64,000 nucleotides of DNA from an uncultured Robinsoniella sp. (GTDB taxonomy: Bacteria > Bacillota > Clostridia > Lachnospirales > Lachnospiraceae): positions 62,001 to 126,000 of the forward strand of contig UQGG01000011.1 in assembly GCA_900540475.1 (NCBI GenBank), in the 5' to 3' direction. The number at the start of each line of letters is the position of its first letter. The first letter of the stretch is position 1. The notes beneath the pieces were generated by a model. It worked only from the letters and a program-made list of their open reading frames with translations. It was not told the origin of the DNA and searched no databases. Below are positions 36,701-44,825 of the stretch, piece by piece. Both the position numbers and the translations under genes were made by a program.

Positions 36701-38251
36701 TTGCAGGACTTGCTGGAAATCTCAGAAGCTTATATTCCTGACGCTTATACCGAAGAGAGTTTTGCGGTACTGGAAGCAGCTATTGCAGAGGCAAAAGCAG
36801 TGTTTGAAAATGAGTTTGCCAGCCAGGATGATGTGGATAAACAGGTTGAGAAACTGCAGGCAGCAATTGACCAGCTGGAAAGCATACTGGCAGACCTGAC
36901 TCAGTTACAGTCCTTGTACAATGCAATTGCACAGATGGATATGAGCATCTACACAGAAGACAGCGCAGCCCCATTACATGTAGCAATGGAACATGCAGCC
37001 GCTGTTCTGGAAAAAGAAAATGCCACAAAGGCAGAAGCAGCAGAAGCGGAATCCGGACTGCTGGTAGCACTTGCAGGACTGGAGAAAATTGTCACAGAAC
37101 CAAAGCCGGAAACGGATAAGTCCCTGGCAAAAGCTCTGTATCATGCTTATAAAGAACTGGATCTGTCCGGATATACAGAGGAAAGTGCGGCAGTATTTAC
37201 AGACGCATTAGATACCTTACAGAGTATTATTGAGAAAGAAGATGCTTCCCAGGAAGAAGTAGACAATGCGGCAGCAAATCTTCTGTCAGCGGCAACGGGG
37301 CTTGTAATATTGCCGACAGAACCGGAAGAACCGGAGATCAAGGTAGATTATTCCGTACTGAACATCCTGTACAATGCCTATGCAGAATTAGATACCACGA
37401 AATATACAAAAGAAACGGGAGATGCATTCCTTACCGCACTTCAACATGCAGCGGAAGTATTGAAGAACGAACAAGCGGATCAGGCGACAGTTAATGCGGC
37501 GGCAGCAGCACTTGCAAAGGCAGCAGCAGAACTGACCGAAGAGCCGGCGAAACCGGAAGAACCGGTGATCACAACAGATACGTCCACTTTGAAGGTACTT
37601 TACGATGCCTATGCAGGACTGGATACCGGGAAGTATACGGATGCCAGTGCAAAGACGCTGAAAGACGCAGTTGCTTTGGCGGGGTCTGTCTTAAACAACA
37701 CAAAGGCAACCCAGGAGCAGATCGACCAGGCAGCATCGGGCCTGATGTCAGCAGCAACCGGACTGGAAATGAAACCAGTGAAACCGGAAGAGCCACCTAA
37801 ACCGGCAGCTCCTGCACTGAAAAAGGGACAGATTCTCACTTACAAAGGACTTCGGTATAAGGTAACGAATCCAACACCGGGCAAAGCAACCGTATTGGTA
37901 GCCGGTGCGTCCAACAGGAATGTAAAAAAGGTAACGGTGCCGTCAACAGTCACGTTAAAAGGAGTGAAATGCAAGGTAACAAAGATTGGCCAGAAATCAT
38001 TTAAGGGTTACAAGAAGCTGGAGCAGATTACAATTGGAGCAAATGTGACAGCGATTGGGCAACAGGCATTCTATGGAGACAGCAAGCTCACATACATCAA
38101 TATTAAGTCCAAGGTACTGGCCAATGCATACAGCAAATCCCTGAAGGGAATTTCTGTAAAAGCTAAAATTAACGTTCCGAATTCAAAAGTAAATGCATAC
38201 AAGAAAATTTTTAAGAACAGGGGACAGAAGAGCAGCGTTGTAATTAAGTAA
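30770..38251 (+). CDS. Giant secreted multidomain glycoside hydrolase (clan GH-D-like barrel, LamG, F5/8C, FIVAR, LRR)
   Basis: 2493 residues with a signal peptide (about 1-32, cleavage near LAAG) and a GGAGG ribosome site. Order: beta-sandwich of GH36-like type (about 60-330), TIM barrel (about 330-720) with YELVDYAHSKGI-like and DCVEIDGTYPG strands (D520 is a candidate nucleophile), beta domain, fibronectin III (about 880-970), SbsA-like Ig, LamG (about 1065-1280), second LamG (about 1340-1565), F5/8C/CBM32 (about 1575-1745), an Ig-like domain, another beta-sandwich, five FIVAR repeats (about 1970-2340), and a BspA-type LRR end (about 2345-2493). Probably cleaves alpha-linked sugars on glycoconjugates at the cell surface; the catalytic family is not certain. 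The last part is duplicated in the next gene. Confidence 0.8.
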   Translation: MKENFYGLKRWLALTLASSLICTLVPNIDTLAAGTGSGSEEYAATQGAAEEPWIASPYVNEKGEVVEGLENAVNGKRHWLETDESLPVTVTEGDGSITIGNSIIERRFQIPREGGTEFYTDSYKNLYIDKEMMDGEEGFPEVYLGLYDKPYREVYSDEGIKIHRDSIASADNTIEIPDSCIKADPDYYFVGGSQNSNTFVFDGYTISDSCEKPFEWTSNEIFGDPAAKEWPPKGKHLEFLFSAPESFPEVYQGIKIKIIYEMYDNIPAMKKRVEIVNEGDSQIMIGRLAPEVIKGNQNMDDLLALETTYTCGDQSTLPINRPLPCKCDLEKDGSPFLELKDITHTCYEVGPAYELAKGESMVGFDTYEFVHSTYWFELKMRERLGIYRTLFPWITDNPLTHHNTGRLTKEVIDQAAEAEFEMIIQSYSAPDESKQMLARDQATLDKYKELVDYAHSKGIAIGIYQAQYTRGQYSQSKEYGTNAEGQWGASMCLASAAFDDYWDNFKNFVTYTGLDCVEIDGTYPGNYCNCGEQHVNKDKETDPADPADTETGKASKYKFHNGVFDSQVKQWENGVRMMCAEFRDMGVFVKVPAWYYLNGANKCGIGYEEAAWSQPRQEQLLYGRQLMHNASYGRTMSMSWSHVPFAEYHGGGGDAAFQPFKEKKEDYNWVIAQNIGNGVNSDFRGPALYDDGTQDILNKWVEFYKRYRGIVNSDMVHISQAAYDAAGTNRQRGVKMDTLYHVNAMNEGEKGLLWVYNQTDENRTEVINVPMYYTGLANGLNYPPVPLKNSLGKDVHRYGAYPPNYSWIPQSEPNYRQPDAVDGDYGQAVFMREGVQAKVLSIDSNGNAQLEVTLPPMSFTYYSIYDSTEAPEVSLEVGKVTGLEAKETTENSVILNWDKDVSFKMTENGTVIDKPAVTVDSYMVYRDSELIAQTMENTFKDTALSEQKSYVYTVKAVAKGVEGSLSDPVTVNTNTDNNAPVVAKAEAKSDTSIEVIFNEAVDAETAGNIANYSLSDGIQVKNARVEDAKVILTTDALSRLQTYNLKVENVCDASAAKNQMEVHEQKVIYGYIAKFGFEKSGEGLITDAFGNYTGKANYMETLEQTYGSSARLKEEKTSYGNLGSGLLKGMDSYSMSMWFKTDSENRQTLLSQGQEGIPADDLTLAAESGSLNFRASDADGKEVVLNGGTILSGKWNLAVVVRDGQTFTLYLNGEAVDTKTAELGVNDTQNALLAGAMRNNAGGDRVNYFSGDISEISLYNVALQQSEVSLLKESGFVAFSTAVDSAQSLDKSLFTEDSYKPLGEILALIGDMDPLTMMPAEIADLMKRMQEAMDGLQLKEGNQSLKALYHMNETKGEVIANAVQGYDAKFINGQYMRMGTPFGRGAYMYEKNQNYISVPDSPIAGLDTFTVSGWFKPQLFLDNEVTDTEDDFTHVRGTPKQVLLSDEGGSLVLSLQQRKLVLEISDGTQTQTMKAADEFTMEQVTGGESRQAWNHFSVLRSGDTFALYLNGTKMGEVSLAGVTIGDSLTIGAKLNEENARELQYNGLVDEMAFYSTDLAQEEIAASAEAIPFRKSSRENIALKKTLNSDSMSDPNRLNDGKVLDYASKDTPWTARSNGTSEKLKYQIDLGAVYDIDTISLTQFFRNYNNEELRRFRDVVIQISATNDFAPENTTTVLNTDTDNSMGCGAGTDQTFYSFELGNDFILDEPAAGRYVRLLSSGFYGLSGSYSGYVNVSELEVYGTKAASEPEIKVSMEDVELKVVGDREFAKVSTDPDTNLSDLIIKSDHEEIASAAWSKADGLQINGISKGNTDITLTHPKDDTLTKVIHVTVDGLEPAAVVNDDDPAIAYTGSFTYYNGRGGDPDGVTEYNRDIHYGNKTGDAAEYTFTGTGIDVITTVNTDGCLLGITIDGEEQPDVNTQIPNEKYFKRANQMCVFSKTDLPYGEHTIRLENKGGNITIDALRTYADASQDVDKTTLQDLLEISEAYIPDAYTEESFAVLEAAIAEAKAVFENEFASQDDVDKQVEKLQAAIDQLESILADLTQLQSLYNAIAQMDMSIYTEDSAAPLHVAMEHAAAVLEKENATKAEAAEAESGLLVALAGLEKIVTEPKPETDKSLAKALYHAYKELDLSGYTEESAAVFTDALDTLQSIIEKEDASQEEVDNAAANLLSAATGLVILPTEPEEPEIKVDYSVLNILYNAYAELDTTKYTKETGDAFLTALQHAAEVLKNEQADQATVNAAAAALAKAAAELTEEPAKPEEPVITTDTSTLKVLYDAYAGLDTGKYTDASAKTLKDAVALAGSVLNNTKATQEQIDQAASGLMSAATGLEMKPVKPEEPPKPAAPALKKGQILTYKGLRYKVTNPTPGKATVLVAGASNRNVKKVTVPSTVTLKGVKCKVTKIGQKSFKGYKKLEQITIGANVTAIGQQAFYGDSKLTYINIKSKVLANAYSKSLKGISVKAKINVPNSKVNAYKKIFKNRGQKSSVVIK
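37502..38005 (+). repeat. 504-bp direct repeat, copy A (identical to 41427-41930)
   Basis: By line-by-line comparison this stretch matches 41427-41930 with a constant offset of 3925 and no difference seen, including synonymous sites. It encodes the last FIVAR repeat and the first half of the LRR module. Flanking paralogous sequence on both sides is visibly diverged. Confidence 0.9.
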
Positions 38252-38268
38252 AAAAGAATCAAAAGCAG

Positions 38269-38321
38269 TGCCCTTTTTCCGGCAGTGGATTAATTGTTTT
38301 CTGCATAGCCGGGAGAAGGGC
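38269..38321 (+). other. Large intergenic stem-loop between the two hydrolase genes
   Basis: TGCCCTTTTTCCGG (from 38269) pairs, with two G-U wobbles, with CCGGGAGAAGGGCA (ending 38321); inner CAG/CTG extends it. There is no T run, and the ribosome site of the next gene follows 15 nt later. This suits an mRNA processing or stability element in one transcript rather than a terminator. Confidence 0.5.
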
Positions 38322-38348
38322 ATTACATATAAAAAAGGAGGAGGCATC

Positions 38349-41300
38349 ATGAAACAAAAAAAGATGAAGAAGCTTATGTCACTTACCATTGCAGCCGCTA
38401 TGGCATTTACTGCGGTTCCTATGGAGAATGTCAGTGCACAGGAAGGGGAGCCGACAGTAAAGACACCCTTGGTTCAGTTTGATATGGAAGACCTGGACGG
38501 AAACAGCCTGACCAACCTTTCTAATGGCGAAACAGTGGAAGTAACCGGTAATCCCCGGCTGGAGAAAGGAAAAGAGGGAGAAAGTGCCCTGCGTTTTGAC
38601 GGGGATACTTATATCGATCTGGGAACCAGCTTTCAGCCGGAAAAAGATTATACGCTGATGGGCTGGATCCGTCAGGATACGGGAGCTGCTGACGGGCAGG
38701 CATTTGTATCACGCAGTTACAGCAGTGTAATCGATGATCAGCTGGGTGTCATGCTGAAAAACGGAACCGTCATACACGAGGTATCTTTTAAAGCGGGAAA
38801 TGGAAATACCGATTATCAGGCTATCAGCAGCCCTGCGGATGCACCCCAGGGAAGATGGAATCATATTGCTGTAATTCGCTCAGGCGGGGAAGTAAATATT
38901 TTTATCAATGGTGTATTATCCCAGACCCAGGGAGGCCTGTCCCAAGAACCATTTGCAGAAAACAGTAAAAATATGTATGTGGGAAGAGACTGCAGCAAAT
39001 CCGGCGAACCCTATGCCCAGCATGCATACCGCGGGTTAATGGACGATCTTCGCCTGTATGACACTGCACTGGACCAGGAGGAAGTAACTGAGATTTATGA
39101 GTCATGCCGCAACGGGTTTATCCTGGAAGAAGTCAGTAACGGAAGACTGGTATTGAAACTGGATAAAGCGCCCCAGACATCACCGGAGATTACTGATTTT
39201 AATGTGGAATTTAAAGAAGGGGACAAGTACCTGCTTAACCAGGTAAACAACTGTGAGTATAACAGCGATACCCAACAGGTAACACTTACTTTTGATGAAC
39301 TGGAAAACCATACACAGGGTGATAAAACATTTTCCATAAGTGTAACATACCAGGATGATATGCTGACCTCAGATTTGATCGTATCGTCCGCGGAAGATAA
39401 CCAGGTTCCGGGAGCAGTGACTCATGGAGTGCTTAACCTCTCCCCAAAACTGGGGAATGAACCCCACGTAAAGGGAATGCTGGAGGTAAGCTATGACTTT
39501 AATGATCCTGACGGTGATTCCGAGGGAGACACAAAATACCAGTGGTATGCATCTGATACCCTGGATGGGGAATATACCCAGATACAGGGTATCCGTACCC
39601 GTACTGTAATTCTGTTGGATGAGTATGAGGGAAAATACCTGAAATGTGAAGTGACACCAGCTGACTGTTACGGCAACGTGGGAGAACCAAGTATGAGTGA
39701 GCCTGCTGTAGCCTCGGTACAGAAAACGGAAGGCAACCCCCTTACGGATTGGATGTATGAGTCCGGATATGGTGTTTCCCATCACTTTTTATCAAACTAC
39801 TTTAACCTGGAACATGTATATTCCAGTCCAGAAGAAAAATGGGACCGGAGCAGCATGACATGGGATGAATTTGTGGGACAGTTTGATGCCGAAGCTTATG
39901 CCAAAGAGATTCATGACATCGGAGCTAAATTTGTAATCCTCACATTAGGGCAGAATTCCGGCAGTTACTGTGCGCCAAATATGGTATACGATCAGTATAT
40001 GCGGGAAGCAGGACTCCTTGGAGAGGGGGAAGCAAATCCCAAGACAGTATCCATGGAAAACGACCTGCCAATGCGTATTGCGGATGCATTGAAAAAATAT
40101 GATATTAACTTAATTCTGTACTTACCGTCTAATCCGCCTCACAGTGCCAGCTGGGATGAGACAGGAACCCCCAACGGATATGGATATTATTCCGATTATC
40201 TGGTAACGAAGAAAGTATTTGACTATACCCCCGGCACAGATGGGGTCCCAAACCAGAGATCCAGAAAAGTGCTTTCTGAAATGGTAGAGTGGTGGTCCCA
40301 GCATTATGGAGACAAGGTTTCCGGCTGGTGGTTCGATGGCTGCTATCCTTGGGGAATCCTGGAAAGTCAGATGGATATGAGCCTGGAATACAATCTGTCC
40401 ACCCTGGCAAATGCTGCAAAAGCGGGAAATCCTTACAGCATTGTGACGTTTAACCAGGGGCTGGATGTTGGCTGGGCATTTAACAAGAGTAATCCATATC
40501 AGGATTATACGGCTGGAGAGTCCCAGGGAATGGATACGTTTCCGGTAAAGGGACGCTGGGCAAAAGACAGCACGGACTGCCAGAACTTTATGTTCGGACC
40601 GATTGGAAACCGGAATAACTGGTCAGCAGGCTGGGGCTGCAGCGGCACCTCAAGAACAGAAGAATTTATGATCAATGCAGTTAAAAACGGAGCTGAAAAC
40701 CAATATGCCATGGGATTTGACACCAAAGTAAATATATTCGGTCATCTGGACCCGGATCAATATAAGCAGCTTGTGGCTTTGAAAGAAGCAATCAGGGGCG
40801 AAGAAGACGACCTGGCTGACTTAACACAGCTACAGTCCTTATACAATGCCATTTCACAGATGGATATGAGTCTCTATACAGCAGACAGCGCAGCCCCATT
40901 GGTTACAGCAATGGAACATGCAGCTACTATTCTGGAAAAAGAAAATGCCACAAAGGCAGAAGCAGCCGAATCAGAATCCGCACTGCTGGTAGCACTTGCA
41001 GGACTGGAGAAAATCGTCACAGAACCAGAGCCGGAAACGGATAAATCCCTAGCGAAAGCTCTGTATCATGCTTATAAAGAACTGGATCTGTCCGGATATA
41101 CAGAGGAGAGTGCGGCAGTATTTACAGACGCATTAGATACCTTACAGAGTATTATTGAGAAAGAAGATGCTTCCCAGGAAGAAGTAGACAGTGCAGCGGC
41201 AAACCTGTTGTCAGCGGCAACGGCGCTTGTAATATTGCCGACAGTGCCGGAAGAACCGGAGATCAAGGTAGACTTCTTCGTACTGAATATCCTGTACAAC

Positions 41301-42176
41301 GCCTATGCAGAATTGGATACCACAAAATATACAAAAGAAACGGCTGACCCATTCCTTGCGGCACTTGAACATGCAGCGGAAGTATTGAAAAATGAAGCAG
41401 CGGACCAGGCATCAGTGGATGCGGCAGCAGCAGCACTTGCAAAGGCAGCAGCAGAACTGACCGAAGAGCCGGCGAAACCGGAAGAACCGGTGATCACAAC
41501 AGATACGTCCACTTTGAAGGTACTTTACGATGCCTATGCAGGACTGGATACCGGGAAGTATACGGATGCCAGTGCAAAGACGCTGAAAGACGCAGTTGCT
41601 TTGGCGGGGTCTGTCTTAAACAACACAAAGGCAACCCAGGAGCAGATCGACCAGGCAGCATCGGGCCTGATGTCAGCAGCAACCGGACTGGAAATGAAAC
41701 CAGTGAAACCGGAAGAGCCACCTAAACCGGCAGCTCCTGCACTGAAAAAGGGACAGATTCTCACTTACAAAGGACTTCGGTATAAGGTAACGAATCCAAC
41801 ACCGGGCAAAGCAACCGTATTGGTAGCCGGTGCGTCCAACAGGAATGTAAAAAAGGTAACGGTGCCGTCAACAGTCACGTTAAAAGGAGTGAAATGCAAG
41901 GTAACAAAGATTGGCCAGAAATCATTTAAGAATTACAACAGGCTGGAGCGGATCACCATTGGTTCAAATGTGACGGCGATTGGGCAGCAGGCATTCTATG
42001 GAGACAGCAAGCTCACATACATCAATATTAAGTCCAGGGTACTGACCAATGCATACAGCAAATCTCTGAAGGGAATTTCTGCAAAAGCTAAAATTAACGT
42101 TCCCAATTCAAAAGTAAATGCATACAAGAAAATCTTCAAAAACAGGGGACAGAAGAGCAGTGTTGTAATTAAGTAG
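38349..42176 (+). CDS. Secreted multidomain glycoside hydrolase (GH29-like fucosidase barrel, LamG, FIVAR, LRR)
   Basis: 1275 residues; ATG 38349 chosen because AAGGAGGAGG is just upstream and a signal peptide (cut near VSA-QE, about residue 28) follows. LamG domain (about 35-245), Ig-like segment (about 250-455), then a TIM barrel (about 465-815) with FNLEHVYSS, FDAEAYAKEIHDIGAKFVILT and WWFDGCYPW, where D663 matches the GH29 alpha-L-fucosidase nucleophile strand. The Trp-rich start and the FVILT strand support GH29, but the His-His substrate motifs of classic fucosidases are not obvious. Four FIVAR repeats and a BspA-LRR module close the protein and are partly identical to the upstream gene. 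Likely co-transcribed with it. Confidence 0.78.
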   Translation: MKQKKMKKLMSLTIAAAMAFTAVPMENVSAQEGEPTVKTPLVQFDMEDLDGNSLTNLSNGETVEVTGNPRLEKGKEGESALRFDGDTYIDLGTSFQPEKDYTLMGWIRQDTGAADGQAFVSRSYSSVIDDQLGVMLKNGTVIHEVSFKAGNGNTDYQAISSPADAPQGRWNHIAVIRSGGEVNIFINGVLSQTQGGLSQEPFAENSKNMYVGRDCSKSGEPYAQHAYRGLMDDLRLYDTALDQEEVTEIYESCRNGFILEEVSNGRLVLKLDKAPQTSPEITDFNVEFKEGDKYLLNQVNNCEYNSDTQQVTLTFDELENHTQGDKTFSISVTYQDDMLTSDLIVSSAEDNQVPGAVTHGVLNLSPKLGNEPHVKGMLEVSYDFNDPDGDSEGDTKYQWYASDTLDGEYTQIQGIRTRTVILLDEYEGKYLKCEVTPADCYGNVGEPSMSEPAVASVQKTEGNPLTDWMYESGYGVSHHFLSNYFNLEHVYSSPEEKWDRSSMTWDEFVGQFDAEAYAKEIHDIGAKFVILTLGQNSGSYCAPNMVYDQYMREAGLLGEGEANPKTVSMENDLPMRIADALKKYDINLILYLPSNPPHSASWDETGTPNGYGYYSDYLVTKKVFDYTPGTDGVPNQRSRKVLSEMVEWWSQHYGDKVSGWWFDGCYPWGILESQMDMSLEYNLSTLANAAKAGNPYSIVTFNQGLDVGWAFNKSNPYQDYTAGESQGMDTFPVKGRWAKDSTDCQNFMFGPIGNRNNWSAGWGCSGTSRTEEFMINAVKNGAENQYAMGFDTKVNIFGHLDPDQYKQLVALKEAIRGEEDDLADLTQLQSLYNAISQMDMSLYTADSAAPLVTAMEHAATILEKENATKAEAAESESALLVALAGLEKIVTEPEPETDKSLAKALYHAYKELDLSGYTEESAAVFTDALDTLQSIIEKEDASQEEVDSAAANLLSAATALVILPTVPEEPEIKVDFFVLNILYNAYAELDTTKYTKETADPFLAALEHAAEVLKNEAADQASVDAAAAALAKAAAELTEEPAKPEEPVITTDTSTLKVLYDAYAGLDTGKYTDASAKTLKDAVALAGSVLNNTKATQEQIDQAASGLMSAATGLEMKPVKPEEPPKPAAPALKKGQILTYKGLRYKVTNPTPGKATVLVAGASNRNVKKVTVPSTVTLKGVKCKVTKIGQKSFKNYNRLERITIGSNVTAIGQQAFYGDSKLTYINIKSRVLTNAYSKSLKGISAKAKINVPNSKVNAYKKIFKNRGQKSSVVIK
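41427..41930 (+). repeat. 504-bp direct repeat, copy B (identical to 37502-38005)
   Basis: Second copy of the identical block, in the same reading frame and domain position of the neighbouring hydrolase. Divergence resumes abruptly at both ends (for example AAGGGTTACAAG in copy A versus AAGAATTACAAC in copy B at the right border). Confidence 0.9.
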
Positions 42177-42231
42177 ATACCAGGTAATGATCAATCTGAA
42201 TGAAATTATTCAAATAAAACCCCTAAGCATG

Positions 42232-42261
42232 AGCCAGCAGATTGCTGGCTTGTGTTTGTTT
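42232..42261 (+). terminator. Terminator after the hydrolase pair
   Basis: AGCCAGCA (42232-42239) pairs with TGCTGGCT (42243-42250) around GAT, followed by a T/G-rich tail (TGTGTTTGTTT). It lies 56 nt after the stop and before the next transporter operon. Confidence 0.7.
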
Positions 42262-42405
42262 ATCAACGATGTAAGAAAGCAGATTTATAATGTAAAAAAA
42301 ATCCACCCATTCATGTCAAGTCTGTGTATTCCGTAAAATACGATTGACTGATAGAATAAAGACATACCAAAACTACACGAAAAGGTGAAGGAGGAAATAT
42401 TAATT

Positions 42406-43863
42406 ATGAAAGCAAGAACAAGAAAAATAACAGCGCTGCTGGCAGCGGGATGTATGGGAGTTGGTCTCCTGGCAGGATGCGGAGGTTCCGGAGAAACCGC
42501 AGCAACAAAAGGAGAAACTTCAAAGGATACGGCAGAGCAGTCCACAGAAAATACTGCAGGAAGTAACGCAGGAGATACGGCGTCGGACACAGGGGCAGCA
42601 GACACCGGAACGGAAGAAGGCTCAGAAGCAGCAAGTGAGGCCGCAGCAGAAAGTACCGGAAAATCCATTACCCTAATGGCATCCCAGAACTGGGTGAAAG
42701 ATATTGACAGAGAACTGTTTAAGAAATTCCAGGATAAAACAGGAATTGAAGTTAAACTTCTTGTTACTCCGGATAACGGATATGACACCTTGCTTGGAAC
42801 TTCCCTCTCAGGCGGAAGTAATGCGGTAGATATGTTCATGTATACCGCTGGCTCCACCATGGTATCAGCAGGCATCCCGGATGTGGCAGTGGATCTCTCA
42901 AGCGAGACATGGTCGGCAGAGCTGGAAGACTGGGCGCTGAAGGCTAACAGCTATCAGGACAAAGTAATCGGATTCAGTACCTGGGGTGTGGATTATGAAG
43001 GAATCTTATATAACAAGACCCTGTTTGAAGAAAATAAATGGGAAATACCAACCACCTGGGACGGATTTATCGCACTTTGTGACCAGATCAAAGAAAAGGG
43101 AGTTACCCCGCTCTATGAAAGCATCAATGGTGTATGGCATGCACAGAGCTGGGTATATGGACTGACTCCGGCAATGTATGAAGAAAAACCGGATTTTCCT
43201 GCTTATCTGAATGAAAGCGCAGACAATAAATTTGCAGACATTGCATGCTTCAAAAAAGGTCTGGAGCAGATTGAACAGTTAATTTCCGCAAAAGACGGCG
43301 ATCAGCCCAAATACTATACCAATGACGGACAGTCAGAAGATTTCTTCGGAAGTTATCCGTCCTTACAGAACAGGGAAACAGCAATGATGTTTACATATTC
43401 TGCATATGCTGCAGAACTGGCTGCAAACGGCAGCACAGATGAATGGGGCATGTTCCCGGTTCCACTGCTGGATAACCAGACCGGAGTATCCAATGGCGGC
43501 GGCGTTTCCAAATTTATTAATAAAAACAGCGACAATATTGATGAATGTAAAATGCTTCTGAATTTCCTGGCGGAAAAAGACAACCTGGAAGCTTACTATG
43601 CAGCACGTACAGACCTGGTAACTTCCGCATTTAAAAATGTAGAAAGTGTAAGCACCACAACTGCTACCACAGATATGCTGGAGCGCAGTAAAAAATCACC
43701 GGAAGTCATGTTCATCAAAGATGTATTATATTTTGACAGTAACGTATATCAGTATATACAGGGATTTGCAGAAGGAACCTGTACAGTAGACCAGTTTATT
43801 GAAAACTTGGATAACTATCGTGCCGAGATGTTTGACGTGGCAGCCAGCGAAGCTGCACAGTAG
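42406..43863 (+). CDS. Sugar ABC transporter substrate-binding lipoprotein (family 1)
   Basis: 485 residues from ATG 42406 (AAGGAGG upstream, 11-nt spacing; an in-frame GTG at 42385 is less likely). Lipoprotein signal with LAGC, acylated Cys25, followed by a low-complexity linker rich in Glu, Thr, Ser, Ala (about 26-90). The binding domain has KSITLMASQNWV, FKKFQDKTGIEVKLLVTPD, GVDYEGILYNKTLFEENKWEIPTTW (typical hinge region of family 1). First gene of a transporter-oxidoreductase operon directly downstream of the two surface hydrolases, so it probably imports a product of their action. Confidence 0.92.
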   Translation: MKARTRKITALLAAGCMGVGLLAGCGGSGETAATKGETSKDTAEQSTENTAGSNAGDTASDTGAADTGTEEGSEAASEAAAESTGKSITLMASQNWVKDIDRELFKKFQDKTGIEVKLLVTPDNGYDTLLGTSLSGGSNAVDMFMYTAGSTMVSAGIPDVAVDLSSETWSAELEDWALKANSYQDKVIGFSTWGVDYEGILYNKTLFEENKWEIPTTWDGFIALCDQIKEKGVTPLYESINGVWHAQSWVYGLTPAMYEEKPDFPAYLNESADNKFADIACFKKGLEQIEQLISAKDGDQPKYYTNDGQSEDFFGSYPSLQNRETAMMFTYSAYAAELAANGSTDEWGMFPVPLLDNQTGVSNGGGVSKFINKNSDNIDECKMLLNFLAEKDNLEAYYAARTDLVTSAFKNVESVSTTTATTDMLERSKKSPEVMFIKDVLYFDSNVYQYIQGFAEGTCTVDQFIENLDNYRAEMFDVAASEAAQ

Positions 43864-43873
43864 AGATAAATTG

Positions 43874-43903
43874 ATGGAGTGAAATTGAAAAATTTCACTC
43901 CAT
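43874..43903 (+). other. Intergenic stem-loop after the binding-protein gene
   Basis: Perfect 13-bp stem (43874-43886 with 43891-43903) with loop GAAA and no T run. Such structures commonly protect the abundant binding-protein mRNA segment or damp read-through into the permease genes. Confidence 0.7.
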
Positions 43904-43942
43904 TCTTAAAAAAACAGGAAAACAAAAAGAGAGGAATCAACC

Positions 43943-44815
43943 GTGTATAATAAAAAAATTTATAAGGGATATTTCACACTTCCTGCATTTGTGGTTTACA
44001 CCCTGCTCTTCATGGTTCCGGTGGTGTTGAATTTTTACTTTTCACTTACAGATTGGAATGCATTAAAAATCAGCGGGGAGACCGCAAGATTCATCGGGTT
44101 TAAAAATTTCCAGAAAATATTCCAGAACCCGGAACTGTTGTCGGTAATTGGCAGAACCGTAGTTTTTGCGGCTGTGACGACACTGTTTAAGAATGTCATC
44201 GGATTTGCCCTGGCACTTGCATTTAATGAAGGGATGAAGTCAAAAAATGTATTAAGAGCAGTATTTTTTCTTCCCGCAATGCTGTCACCGCTGATCATCG
44301 GATTGATTTTCGGATCCATCTTTATGAAGGCAGGTTTCGCCAATCAGTTACTCAGTGCAATCGGACTGGAAAACCTCAGCAGAGCTTGGCTTACCACAAA
44401 AGACACAGCCCTTGGAACCACGATGTTTGTGGAAATCTGGAGACAGGTTGGATTTAACATGGTTATTTACCTAGCCGGACTTCAGCTGATTGATAAAAGC
44501 TATTATGAAGCGGCTTCCGTAGATGGTGCCAATGGATTACAGAAAATGCTTTATATCACCATTCCTAGACTTATGCCATCCTTTATTATTAATCTGCTGC
44601 TGAATCTGTCTCAGGGATTAAAAGCATTTGATATTATCTTCGTTTTAACGGGCGGAGGACCGGCTGGCTCCACAGAACTGATCAATACACTGGTTTTCAA
44701 AGAGTTTGGAAAAGGTCTATATGGAATGTCTGCAGCATATGGAGTGATTGTATTTATCATAACAGCAATATTTGGAATTGCGGTCCTGAGAATTAAGGAC
44801 GGCAGTGATGATTAG
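43943..44815 (+). CDS. Sugar ABC transporter permease, MalF/UgpA type
   Basis: 290 residues from a GTG start with GAGAGG upstream. About six membrane helices; EAA loop YEAASVDGANGLQKMLYITIPRL; YFSLTDWN and VFLTGGGP-type segments typical of the family. Follows the binding-protein gene after a stem-loop and precedes its partner permease by 10 nt. Confidence 0.92.
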   Translation: MYNKKIYKGYFTLPAFVVYTLLFMVPVVLNFYFSLTDWNALKISGETARFIGFKNFQKIFQNPELLSVIGRTVVFAAVTTLFKNVIGFALALAFNEGMKSKNVLRAVFFLPAMLSPLIIGLIFGSIFMKAGFANQLLSAIGLENLSRAWLTTKDTALGTTMFVEIWRQVGFNMVIYLAGLQLIDKSYYEAASVDGANGLQKMLYITIPRLMPSFIINLLLNLSQGLKAFDIIFVLTGGGPAGSTELINTLVFKEFGKGLYGMSAAYGVIVFIITAIFGIAVLRIKDGSDD

Positions 44816-44825
44816 GAGGGAACAA

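Noticed and set aside
36900..38251. FIVAR-encoding repeats as a mobile or CRISPR-like repeat array.
   Set aside because: They are in-frame protein-domain repeats with diverged DNA, no spacers, no terminal inverted repeats and no transposase.
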